From positions 1 through 6,736 of the forward strand of contig JAEEKC010000349.1 in NCBI GenBank assembly GCA_016282215.1: 6,736 nt of DNA. The letters run 5' to 3'. Shown here in pieces: positions 1-6,703 of this stretch. This stretch comes from Lachnospiraceae bacterium. GTDB taxonomy: Bacteria; Bacillota; Clostridia; Lachnospirales; Lachnospiraceae. A program made the position numbers and the translations under genes. How positions within the stretch are numbered: the first letter of the stretch is position 1; the number at the start of each line of letters is the position of its first letter. Below the pieces are notes generated by a model that saw nothing but the letters and a program-made list of their open reading frames with translations, was not told the DNA's origin and did no database searches.

Positions 1-437
1 ATTCCGGGGAGAATGTGATCGAAGAACTGACTTTGACGGACTATATCCTGAAAAACGCAAAGACCAGGACCGCGGAGATCGTCACCGCTCCGGATGGAAA
101 AGCAGGCGGGGGAAAACAGGCCGCAGCAGCAAAAAAAGCACGCCTGACCTGTAAAGTGATAAAAAACGAAGACGGTGTTTTGCACTGCAGGATCGATATT
201 CAAACAGGCCGTTCCCATCAGATCCGGGCGCAGATGAGCCATGCGAAAATGCCGCTTCTCGGAGACCGGAAATACGGGATGGAAAGTTCGCAAGCGTTAA
301 CTAACCAAAAAGGGATCCGGCAGCTTTGTCTGTGCGCCGACAGGCTGGTCTTTTTGCATCCGATCAGCGGGATGAAACTGGAGTATGAAGTATCACCATC
401 TTTCATATCTGAGGAAAACAACAATGACTTCAAATGA
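1..437 (+). CDS. RluA/RluD-family RNA pseudouridine synthase, C-terminal part (5' truncated by window)
   Basis: This is the end of an enzyme that isomerises uridine to pseudouridine in rRNA or tRNA. The frame is open from the window edge (first full codon at position 3), so the GTG at 15 is an internal codon and not a start. What remains is the last 144 or so residues. The family-typical block TGRSHQIRAQMSHAKMPLLG followed by DRKYG lies around positions 207-280 and forms part of the RNA/active-site fold. Near the end, 'LVFLHPISGMKLEYEVSPSF' matches the usual C-terminal 'L.F.HP.tg..l.f..p.P' pattern. The catalytic Asp motif (HRLD) would lie upstream of the window and cannot be checked. An Ala/Lys/Gly-rich insertion sits near positions 95-140. 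The stop TGA at 435-437 overlaps the next gene by 14 bp, so the two are probably co-transcribed. The exact target uridine cannot be told from this part. Confidence 0.9.
   Translation, partial: SGENVIEELTLTDYILKNAKTRTAEIVTAPDGKAGGGKQAAAAKKARLTCKVIKNEDGVLHCRIDIQTGRSHQIRAQMSHAKMPLLGDRKYGMESSQALTNQKGIRQLCLCADRLVFLHPISGMKLEYEVSPSFISEENNNDFK
411..415 (+). promoter_or_regulatory. Ribosome binding site that decides the start of the ABC-class ATPase
   Basis: GAGGA ends 8 nt before the ATG at 424. An in-frame ATG at 385 would add 13 residues but has no comparable purine-rich site before it and would lie deeper inside the pseudouridine synthase. The start at 424 is therefore preferred. The site lies within the last codons of the upstream gene, which suggests translational coupling. 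Confidence 0.7.
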
Positions 438-2169
438 TCTAAGAAATATATTACAGCGGATAGACCATAAGGGATATCCGGCCTACAAAGATACAAAAGG
501 CAGTTATGATTTCGGTGACTATATCCTGAATATCGATCATGTTCAGGGAGATCCTTTTGCGTCGCCTTCCAGGCTTTCCGTGAAAGTATCGGGGGACAAG
601 GCGGGTTTTGCGAAGCAGTTATATGATACAGACTCCCGCAGAGTATCCTTGGAGGACCATCTGCTGCGATCTTTCGGCAGGCAGATCCGGGAGTTTTCAA
701 AGAAAGCGGACGGATCGGGAAAAAGCGGACTGATGTCCGTCAGCTCCCCGGGACAGGAAGTGCTGAAAAGAAGCGCTGTCAGCATCGGCGTATCTGATGG
801 GAGCGTTCTGATCCGTTTTCAGGTAGGGTTTCCCGCGAGGGGCCGGACCGTCATGAGCGGTGAGCTGATCAAAATTTTATTTGAGTATTTGCCGGTATGC
901 GTCAGAAAATCACTCTATGCAAAAGCACATTCGTCTGAAAAGCTGCAGCAGATCGCAGATCTTGCGGATGACCGCGACTATATCAGGCAGCAGCTTCAAA
1001 AACAAGGGCTGGTCTCTTTTGTGGGAGATGGTTCCGTCCTGCCGCGCAAAAGCGGCGTATCATCCCTTCCCATGAAGGATGCGATCCTCTTTCAGTCACC
1101 GGATGAACTGGCGGTCACAATGGATCTGCCCCATAAGGGAAAACTGCGCGGCATGGGGATCCCTAAAGGCGTTACCCTGATCATCGGCGGCGGATATCAC
1201 GGAAAATCCACTCTGCTTTCAGCATTGCAGCTGGGGGTATATGACCATATCGCCGGGGACGGCAGGGAATATGTGATCACGGATGATACGGCTGTAAAAC
1301 TGAGAGCAGAGGATGGCAGGAGTGTGACGGATATGGATATTTCCATGTTCATCCGAAATCTCCCAAGCCGCAGGGATACGACGCATTTTTCTACGCAGGA
1401 TGCCAGTGGCAGCACATCGCAGGCGGCAAATACCATGGAGGCGATCGAAGCCGGCAGCCGGTGTTTTTTGATCGATGAAGATACCAGCGCTACCAATTTC
1501 ATGATCCGGGATGAACTGATGCAGAAGGTGGTGACATCCGGCCAGGAACCGATCATTCCCTTTATTGACAGGATCCGTCCTTTGTATGATCAGATGGGAA
1601 TTTCCACGATCCTTGTGGCAGGCAGCTGCGGCAGTTATTTTTATAAAGCGGATACCATTATTCAGATGATGGAATATAAGCCGATGGATGTGACAAAGAA
1701 AGCAAAAGAGATCGCCGAACAATATAAAACAGATCAGACTGCAGACGGTGTATCCGGGGAAAAAGGAAAAACGGATTTAGCCGGATCTGCACAGACCGAG
1801 GATAGTAAGCAGCCGCTAACCTGCCGGTTTGACAGGATCCCCAAGAAGGTCTTTTTCCGGGATGGCGACAGGGTAAAAACGAAATCCTTCGGAACAGACG
1901 GTTTTTCCATCAACAGGGATAATGTGGAACTTCGGTTTGTGGAACAGATCGCTGACGGAGAACAGATTAACGCGCTGGCCGATATACTGGTCTGCCTGCA
2001 GAAGGAATACTTTGATGGAAAGCGGACCGTGCAGGACTGCGTGGAAGCGTTATATGCCAAGATAGAAGAAAAAGGATTTGCCGCCATTGGGCAGGGTCGC
2101 GCGGACAGCCTTGCCATGCCGAGAAAACAGGAGGTCTACGCCATGGTCAGCCGGGTGCGTGGGCTGTAG
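424..2169 (+). CDS. Predicted ATPase of the ABC class (COG3044-type P-loop protein)
   Basis: A 581-aa cytoplasmic protein with no signal peptide or membrane segment. It contains a Walker A loop GGGYHGKST (residues 255-263), an ABC-signature-like ASGSTSQA (327-334), and a Walker B segment RCFLIDED (346-353) followed by TSATN (354-358), which resembles a D-loop region. 'ILVAGSCGSYFYKAD' (396-410) fits the switch region. The C-terminal 'LAMPRKQEVYAMVSRVRGL' fits the conserved MPR...E...R.R ending of this family. A hydrophilic, low-complexity linker runs from about 425 to 465. The length is close to what I recall for the family (roughly 550-590 aa). The order of motifs and the absence of transmembrane partners argue against a transporter subunit. 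Its bacterial function is not established; a trypanosome relative, MRB1590, is reported to bind RNA. The overlap with an RNA-modifying enzyme gene is consistent with an RNA-related role, but that is inference. Confidence 0.88.
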   Translation: MTSNDLRNILQRIDHKGYPAYKDTKGSYDFGDYILNIDHVQGDPFASPSRLSVKVSGDKAGFAKQLYDTDSRRVSLEDHLLRSFGRQIREFSKKADGSGKSGLMSVSSPGQEVLKRSAVSIGVSDGSVLIRFQVGFPARGRTVMSGELIKILFEYLPVCVRKSLYAKAHSSEKLQQIADLADDRDYIRQQLQKQGLVSFVGDGSVLPRKSGVSSLPMKDAILFQSPDELAVTMDLPHKGKLRGMGIPKGVTLIIGGGYHGKSTLLSALQLGVYDHIAGDGREYVITDDTAVKLRAEDGRSVTDMDISMFIRNLPSRRDTTHFSTQDASGSTSQAANTMEAIEAGSRCFLIDEDTSATNFMIRDELMQKVVTSGQEPIIPFIDRIRPLYDQMGISTILVAGSCGSYFYKADTIIQMMEYKPMDVTKKAKEIAEQYKTDQTADGVSGEKGKTDLAGSAQTEDSKQPLTCRFDRIPKKVFFRDGDRVKTKSFGTDGFSINRDNVELRFVEQIADGEQINALADILVCLQKEYFDGKRTVQDCVEALYAKIEEKGFAAIGQGRADSLAMPRKQEVYAMVSRVRGL

Positions 2170-2171
2170 GA

Positions 2172-2222
2172 TGTTGATTTTCGTATTCCAAACACAATTT
2201 TTCCATTTGCTGAAAATCAACA
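2172..2222. terminator. Inverted repeat between convergent genes, possible weak terminator
   Basis: TGTTGATTTTC at 2172-2182 is perfectly complementary to GAAAATCAACA at 2212-2222, leaving a 29-nt loop. Inside the loop, CAAA (2189-2192) can also pair with TTTG (2206-2209). It lies in the 66-bp gap between the stop codons of the + strand ATPase gene and the - strand hydrogenase gene, where a bidirectional terminator would be expected. The stem is AT-rich and the loop is long. The + strand is moderately T-rich after the second arm (2226-2241), whereas the - strand has no T-run. Termination is therefore plausible for the + strand and doubtful for the - strand. Confidence 0.4.
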
Positions 2223-2235
2223 CAGTATTTTATGT

Positions 2236-3660
2236 TCATTTAAGGACCGAGATCGCATCCGTGATGGTCTTTTCGAGCGCCTGGCTTCCGTACTTATCCA
2301 CCTCGGCTTTGCTTTTTGCTTCATGCGTCAGACAGCCGGCGCCGCCGATGCAGCCGCCTACACAGGCCATACCCTCGATAAAATTGGCATCGAGCATGCC
2401 TTTATTCTTTTTCAGAAGCGCGATCTTACACTCTTCGATCCCGTTACAGACGCAGGCCTTCAGCGTAAAATCCTGTTCTCCGTGCTCTTTCATCGCCTGA
2501 GCCACGGCCTCGGACAGACCTCCGGATCTGGCAAAAATGCGGCCAAAGAAGGAAGCGTTATCAAGGTCTGATTCCGCAAGCGTCGTGATATCAATGTCTT
2601 TGGAATCAAACAGCGCCTGCAGTTCCTCAAAGGTCATCACCACATCCACAAAAGGCTTTACCTCCTCCTTTTGCGCCTCGGCTTTTTTGGCGGTACAGGG
2701 ACCGATGAATACCACCTTGCAGTTTTCATCGAGCTTTTTCAGATAGCGGGCAATGGTGGCCATCGGAGACAGATTATGGGAGATATGCTCTGCAAGATCT
2801 GGGTGATTTTTCTCAATATAGCTGACAAAAGCCGGACAACAGGAACTGGTCAAAAAGCCTTTTTCCACAAGCTCCCTGCTTTCGGCATCGGCCACCATAT
2901 CCGCTCCCAGGGCGGCTTCGACCACCGTGTAAAAGCCCAGCTCTTTCAGTCCGGTGATCACCTGACCGAGCTTTGCATAGGAGAACTGGCTCGAGATCGA
3001 GGGGGCTACCACTGCATACACCTTGTATTTTTCGTTGCGGTCACTTTTTTTGATCAGATCGATCACGTCGAGAATATAGGATTTATCCATGATGGCGCCG
3101 AAGGGACACTGATATACGCAGGCCCCACAGGCGATACATTTACTGTTATCGATGGTTGCGACCCATTCGTCGTTCATGCTGATGGCTTTGACCTTGCAGG
3201 CATTCTGACAGGGTCTTTTCAGGCTGATGATGGCCGTATAGGGGCAGACCTTCGCGCAGGCTCCGCATTCCTTGCACAGGGTCTTATCGATATGTGCCGT
3301 ATGATTTTCATCCAGACTCAGTGCACCGAATTTGCAGGCATCCACGCAGCGGTGTGCCAGACAGCCTCTGCAGGCATTGGTTACTTCATAGCCACCCATG
3401 GGACACTCGTCGCAGGCTGTTTCGATCACTTCGATCACGTTCGGATTGTCCTTGTTGCCTCCCACTGCGATCCGGACACGGTCCGCAAGGATCGCGCGTT
3501 CCTTATACACGCAGCACCGCATGGTCGGCACTTTTCCGGGAACGATGATCTGCGGGATCTCCATCACATGCTCGAGCAGACTGTCCTCCCAGGCAAACCG
3601 CGCCACTTCGCGAAGTACCTTATACTTCAGATGCTGCACTTTGGTATCAAATTTATACAT
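2236..3660 (-). CDS. Monomeric [FeFe]-hydrogenase, group B type
   Basis: A 474-aa cytoplasmic enzyme expected to interconvert protons and H2 using electrons from ferredoxin-like carriers. The N-terminal third is a cysteine-rich electron relay with motifs at C97/C100/C105/C109, C129/C132/C135/C139 and C175/C178/C181/C185, plus C151/C155 and C83/C86, enough for three or more [4Fe-4S] clusters. The H-cluster motifs are TSSCCPAF (271-278), IGPCTAKKAE (319-328) and EGMACVGGCIGG (429-440). By homology, C275, C322, C433 and C437 hold the [4Fe-4S] part, C274 is the proton-relay Cys, and M431 is the Met near the diiron site. The TSSCCPAF and GPC forms, instead of the TSCCPGW and MPC of classical group A enzymes, point to group B, whose physiological role is poorly known. 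It is the third gene of the operon, 10 bp after the phosphatase. The start ATG at 3660 has an AAGGAG site. It needs the HydEFG maturases, which are not in the window. Confidence 0.93.
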   Translation of the reverse strand: MYKFDTKVQHLKYKVLREVARFAWEDSLLEHVMEIPQIIVPGKVPTMRCCVYKERAILADRVRIAVGGNKDNPNVIEVIETACDECPMGGYEVTNACRGCLAHRCVDACKFGALSLDENHTAHIDKTLCKECGACAKVCPYTAIISLKRPCQNACKVKAISMNDEWVATIDNSKCIACGACVYQCPFGAIMDKSYILDVIDLIKKSDRNEKYKVYAVVAPSISSQFSYAKLGQVITGLKELGFYTVVEAALGADMVADAESRELVEKGFLTSSCCPAFVSYIEKNHPDLAEHISHNLSPMATIARYLKKLDENCKVVFIGPCTAKKAEAQKEEVKPFVDVVMTFEELQALFDSKDIDITTLAESDLDNASFFGRIFARSGGLSEAVAQAMKEHGEQDFTLKACVCNGIEECKIALLKKNKGMLDANFIEGMACVGGCIGGAGCLTHEAKSKAEVDKYGSQALEKTITDAISVLK

Positions 3661-3666
3661 GGCTTT

Positions 3667-3672
3667 CTCCTT
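3667..3672 (-). promoter_or_regulatory. Ribosome binding site overlapping the upstream stop codon
   Basis: On the minus strand AAGGAG precedes the group B hydrogenase ATG by 6 nt, and its first two bases are the last two bases of the TAA stop of the phosphatase gene (3671-3673). A ribosome finishing the phosphatase would sit on this site, which suggests coupled translation of the two genes. Confidence 0.8.
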
Positions 3673-4843
3673 AAAAATAACTGACCTTGATCCGTTTTCC
3701 CATTTGCTTAAGACAATCCGACAGTTCCTCCACCAGATTCATTTTGATGTTGAAATTGATGGGCAGATCCGGGTTCTGGTGCGCGGGGTTTACCGCTCTT
3801 CCTACATAGAAATTGATATCGGTAGCCTCTTCAAACAACAATCTTGCGATCAGTGATGCACCGTCTCTGTTAAAATTCCACTCTTCATAAAGCAGGTTAT
3901 CCGCCAGGGCATCCTTCGCATATTCGATCACTTTACTGATGGTGATGACACCTTCCGTCACCAGATCCACCCCTTCGATCGTTGCCGTGGGCGGGATGTC
4001 GCTTCTTTCAAAACGCAGACTTACCTTCAGGGGCTTTTTCAGATACTCTGCCGCAATGGAGGAAGTGGTCCCTCCGCAGACGATATGCTTGCCTTCTTTG
4101 GAAAAAAACAGGGACATCATCCGTCTGCAGTCGTCCCGGTTCTTCGGCGGCCCGAACAGAATGTTCATCGGCTCCCGCTTTCGGATCCTGACCACACAGG
4201 CCGAAGCATCATCTCCGGGATGATAGCCGTATTCCTTGTTGCACTCATCCACCAGCATGGTTGCCAGGGTTTTGGCACTGTAACCCGCAATCGTCATTCC
4301 TCTCATGAATTCGGCAATATCTTCCCATTTCCATCCGAAATTATAGGAAAGACCGATCCCGGCATGGGGGCATCCGTCGCTCATGGCGATCATGACATCC
4401 CCCTCCTCGAGTTTCAGCTGCGTTTTTAATACCTTCTTATCGCAGATATTCAGTTCCTGCTTCGGATCGTTAAACAGGTCTCCGTCCCGGAAAAAGATCA
4501 CGGCGGGATTGTCATACTGGATCAGTTCCACCCGCTGGTTTTCGATCAGATGTATGATGGTGAATGTGGAATAGGCCACGCCCCTTACCGAACAGATCGG
4601 AAGCGTCTCGGCAATGGTGGATACGCATTCCTCAAGGCGGATCCCTTCCGCCATCATGGTCGATATGATCTTTGAGGTCAGGGTGGACAGAATACTTGCC
4701 TTCACCCCGCTTCCGAGGCCATCGGCAAGCACGATCACAGTGGAATTCTCATCCTGCTCAACGATATCGATATGATCCCCGCAAAGCTGTTCCCCATCGT
4801 GATTGATACTTTTCCAGCCGATATCGGCACACAGATTATTCAT
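3671..4843 (-). CDS. SpoIIE-type (PP2C-like) Ser/Thr protein phosphatase with a C-terminal extension of unknown role
   Basis: A 390-aa soluble protein. Residues 1-220 form a PP2C/SpoIIE phosphatase domain. The metal-binding acidic residues are visible at GD (22-23), ADGLGSG (40-46, D41), MSDG (154-157, D156) and GDDASACVV (210-218, D211/D212). Such domains remove phosphate from Ser/Thr of partner proteins, often anti-sigma-factor antagonists, in a Mn2+- or Mg2+-dependent way. Residues from about 225 to 390 are a separate region with a GGTTSS segment (257-262) and 'EGVDLVTEGVITISKV' (290-305); I do not recognise a named fold here. There is no transmembrane segment, unlike sporulation SpoIIE itself, so this is not the sporulation protein. 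The gene overlaps the sensory hydrogenase gene by 8 bp, and the ATG at 4843 has AAGGAG at 4859-4854, 10 nt upstream. Phosphatases of this type are known neighbours of sensory [FeFe]-hydrogenases, where they are proposed as signal output. Its substrate is unknown. Confidence 0.88.
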   Translation of the reverse strand: MNNLCADIGWKSINHDGEQLCGDHIDIVEQDENSTVIVLADGLGSGVKASILSTLTSKIISTMMAEGIRLEECVSTIAETLPICSVRGVAYSTFTIIHLIENQRVELIQYDNPAVIFFRDGDLFNDPKQELNICDKKVLKTQLKLEEGDVMIAMSDGCPHAGIGLSYNFGWKWEDIAEFMRGMTIAGYSAKTLATMLVDECNKEYGYHPGDDASACVVRIRKREPMNILFGPPKNRDDCRRMMSLFFSKEGKHIVCGGTTSSIAAEYLKKPLKVSLRFERSDIPPTATIEGVDLVTEGVITISKVIEYAKDALADNLLYEEWNFNRDGASLIARLLFEEATDINFYVGRAVNPAHQNPDLPINFNIKMNLVEELSDCLKQMGKRIKVSYF

Positions 4844-6509
4844 CGCTGATCGACTCCTTCAGTTTCGTCAGTGCAATTTTCGTTTCGGCTGCGGTTTCTC
4901 CCAAAAGGGATGCAATCTCCTGCACGATCCGCATCTGTTTGTCTACGACCTTATCAGCGATCTCCACGGTCTGACGGCTGATATCTTCTTTCTTTTCCCG
5001 CTGCATTTCTTCATCGGTCACGTCCCTGAGGATCCCGAGCAGGGTCTTGTAATCCTTATCATAGACAATGGTTTTTTCCACATATCTTCCGTATTCCGCC
5101 AGATATTCCCGTTTATCCCGAAGGGGCCTTCCGGTTGAGAGAACCTGCTCAAAATCCGCAGGCTCCATAATCCGCACCACCTGGTCTCCGAGGATATCCT
5201 CCGCCGAGCGAAGGTTTAAAATTCTCCTGGCCGCAAGGTTGACCTGCTGCACCTCGAGTTTTTCGTTTAATACGATCAGTCCGTTGGGTGAATTCCTGGC
5301 AATGGTATCGGAGATGTTCTCTGCCTTTTCTTTCAAAAACGGCAGGCACATGGAGATCTCCGCCTTCCCCTGCAGGATCGCGATCGCTTTTTCCCGGCAG
5401 GTATTATACCCGCACGAGCCGCAGTTGAGTTCATCCTCGGGTTTGGTCTTACCCATTTGCAGCATTGTCTCACGAATCTTTTCATCATCCGGGATCGTGT
5501 TATTTTGCAGGATCACTTCAAACTCTTTGACAAGATCACTCTGCGAGGGCTGCTCAACCAAAAAGTCCTTGCTGCCCGCATAACCGGTCACCGACATATA
5601 GCCCCGGATGGGAGATCTGTGAAACTTTTCCATGACCGGTCCGCCGATACAGCTTCCCGCACAGGCCGACATTTCAATAAAGCATTTATGCACTTTTCCC
5701 GACTCGATATCCCGAAGGGCGGCGATGCAATTTTCCATCCCGTCGATCACCATATACTGATAATCCGTCTGCCCCGGGGACATGGTTTTTAAGATGCCGC
5801 CGGAAGTCGGAAAAAACCTGGCTCTGCTGTATTCGTCGGCATCGCTCTTTTGCTCTATGGGAATATTCTTTTCTTTCAGCCACGCGGTCAGCTCGTCAAA
5901 AGTAAGCGCCGCATCTACCAGACCCTCCGATAACTGCGCCTCATCTTTTTTTGCAATGCACGGTCCGATAAATACGGTTTTGGCACCCGGGACGCGCTTT
6001 TTGATATCCCTGCAATGGGCCTGCATGGGGGACAGGACGCCTGCCAGGCAGGAAAGCAGCTGCGGAAAATGCTTTTGGATCAGGAGATTGACGCAGTGGC
6101 AGCAGGAGGTGATGATCACGTCCTGATCTGCCTGCTTTACCATCCTCTCATATTCGCGCTTTACCATGGTCGCACCGATGGCGGTTTCTTCCACATCTGT
6201 AAATCCCAGTTTTTTCAGGGCTTCCCGCATGGCCTCTAAGCCCACGCCATCGTAGTTTGCGATAAAGGAAGGCGCAAGAGAAGCGATCACGGGCTCACCG
6301 GTCTGCATAAGCACTTTTACTTTTTCGGTCTCATCCACGATCTGTTTGGCATCCTGCGGGCATACCACAAAACAGTGGCCGCAGAGCACGCACTCGTTCT
6401 CTATGATATAAGCCTGATTGCCGGAAAAGCGGATGGATTTTACCGGGCAATTCCGGATGCACTTATAGCAGTTTTTGCAGTTGGATTTTTTCAGCGTCAG
6501 ACATTCCAT
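4836..6509 (-). CDS. Putative sensory [FeFe]-hydrogenase (HydS-like, group C/D) with PAS domain
   Basis: A 557-aa cytoplasmic protein. Domains in order: a 2[4Fe-4S] ferredoxin domain (C11/C14/C17/C21 and C40/C43/C46/C50); an H-cluster domain (about 70-320); a four-Cys Fe-S domain (C363/C366/C371/C388, spacing Cx2Cx4Cx16C); a PAS domain (about 398-498); and a charged helical tail (about 500-557). The H-cluster motifs are TSCCHC (134-139), IGPCIAKKDEA (181-191) and EMSACAGSCIGG (279-290). C137, C184, C283 and C287 should bind the cubane. The Met residues of catalytic enzymes in the second and third motifs are replaced by Gly (G182) and Ser (S281), as I recall for sensory members such as Thermotoga maritima HydS. 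PAS plus these changes favour group C; group D is the alternative. It carries no kinase or other output domain. It is the first gene of the operon, ending in TAA and overlapping the phosphatase start by 8 bp. It probably reports H2 or redox state rather than producing much H2 (inference). Confidence 0.88.
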   Translation of the reverse strand: MECLTLKKSNCKNCYKCIRNCPVKSIRFSGNQAYIIENECVLCGHCFVVCPQDAKQIVDETEKVKVLMQTGEPVIASLAPSFIANYDGVGLEAMREALKKLGFTDVEETAIGATMVKREYERMVKQADQDVIITSCCHCVNLLIQKHFPQLLSCLAGVLSPMQAHCRDIKKRVPGAKTVFIGPCIAKKDEAQLSEGLVDAALTFDELTAWLKEKNIPIEQKSDADEYSRARFFPTSGGILKTMSPGQTDYQYMVIDGMENCIAALRDIESGKVHKCFIEMSACAGSCIGGPVMEKFHRSPIRGYMSVTGYAGSKDFLVEQPSQSDLVKEFEVILQNNTIPDDEKIRETMLQMGKTKPEDELNCGSCGYNTCREKAIAILQGKAEISMCLPFLKEKAENISDTIARNSPNGLIVLNEKLEVQQVNLAARRILNLRSAEDILGDQVVRIMEPADFEQVLSTGRPLRDKREYLAEYGRYVEKTIVYDKDYKTLLGILRDVTDEEMQREKKEDISRQTVEIADKVVDKQMRIVQEIASLLGETAAETKIALTKLKESISDE

Positions 6510-6515
6510 ACTTTT

Positions 6516-6522
6516 CTCACCT
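6516..6522 (-). promoter_or_regulatory. Ribosome binding site of the sensory hydrogenase gene, lying on the edge of the repeat array
   Basis: On the minus strand AGGTGAG ends 6 nt before the ATG at 6509, which supports that start. The same place in the other repeat copies reads AAGTAGT, so the ribosome binding site looks like a changed version of the repeat boundary sequence (position 6521 is C where the other copies have T on the + strand). Confidence 0.75.
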
Positions 6523-6567
6523 AATTGATCAGCAGTGCTTCGCTTTGTGTTATCATACCGGGCTTAT

Positions 6568-6588
6568 ACTACTTAATTGATCAGTAGT
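6568..6588. repeat. Dyad at the first/second repeat junction, operator-like
   Basis: ACTACT (6568-6573) and AGTAGT (6583-6588) are perfect inverted repeats separated by 9 bases (TAATTGATC). The 21-bp size and symmetry suit a dimeric DNA-binding protein. In the leader RNA it could instead form a 6-bp hairpin. No named regulator consensus is matched. Confidence 0.5.
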
Positions 6589-6617
6589 GTTTCGCTTCGT
6601 ATTTTCATTCCGGTCTT

Positions 6618-6638
6618 ACTACTTAATTGATCAGTAGT
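6618..6638. repeat. Second copy of the operator-like dyad
   Basis: The same 21 bases as at 6568-6588 recur exactly 50 bp further on, with arms at 6618-6623 and 6633-6638. A third version at 6668-6688 has one arm mismatch (ACGACT). The version nearest the gene (6516-6536) is degraded where the ribosome binding site has formed. Confidence 0.5.
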
Positions 6639-6703
6639 GCTTCGCTTCGGATTTTCATACCGGGCTTACGACTTAATTGATCAGTAGTGCTTCGCTTCGG
6701 ATT

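Noticed and set aside
385..423. Earlier in-frame ATG at 385 as start of the ATPase
   Set aside because: It lacks a ribosome binding site, while the ATG at 424 has GAGGA 8 nt upstream. The 13 extra residues lie in a stretch that codes for the pseudouridine synthase in another frame.
218..700. A 160-codon minus-strand frame spanning the pseudouridine synthase/ATPase junction
   Set aside because: It is antisense to two well supported genes, has no recognisable motif and no good ribosome binding site.
424..2169. ABC transporter ATP-binding subunit
   Set aside because: The motifs sit in the middle of a 581-aa protein, there is no classical LSGGQ, and no permease gene is adjacent. The pattern fits the COG3044 class instead.
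2671..3684. A 337-codon open frame on the + strand opposite the group B hydrogenase
   Set aside because: Its translation shows no family motif. The minus strand of the same stretch carries clear ferredoxin and H-cluster motifs, so the + frame is a by-product of codon composition.
3671..4843. Sporulation stage II protein E itself
   Set aside because: The protein is soluble and only 390 aa long, lacking the multiple membrane segments of sporulation SpoIIE. Only the phosphatase domain is shared.
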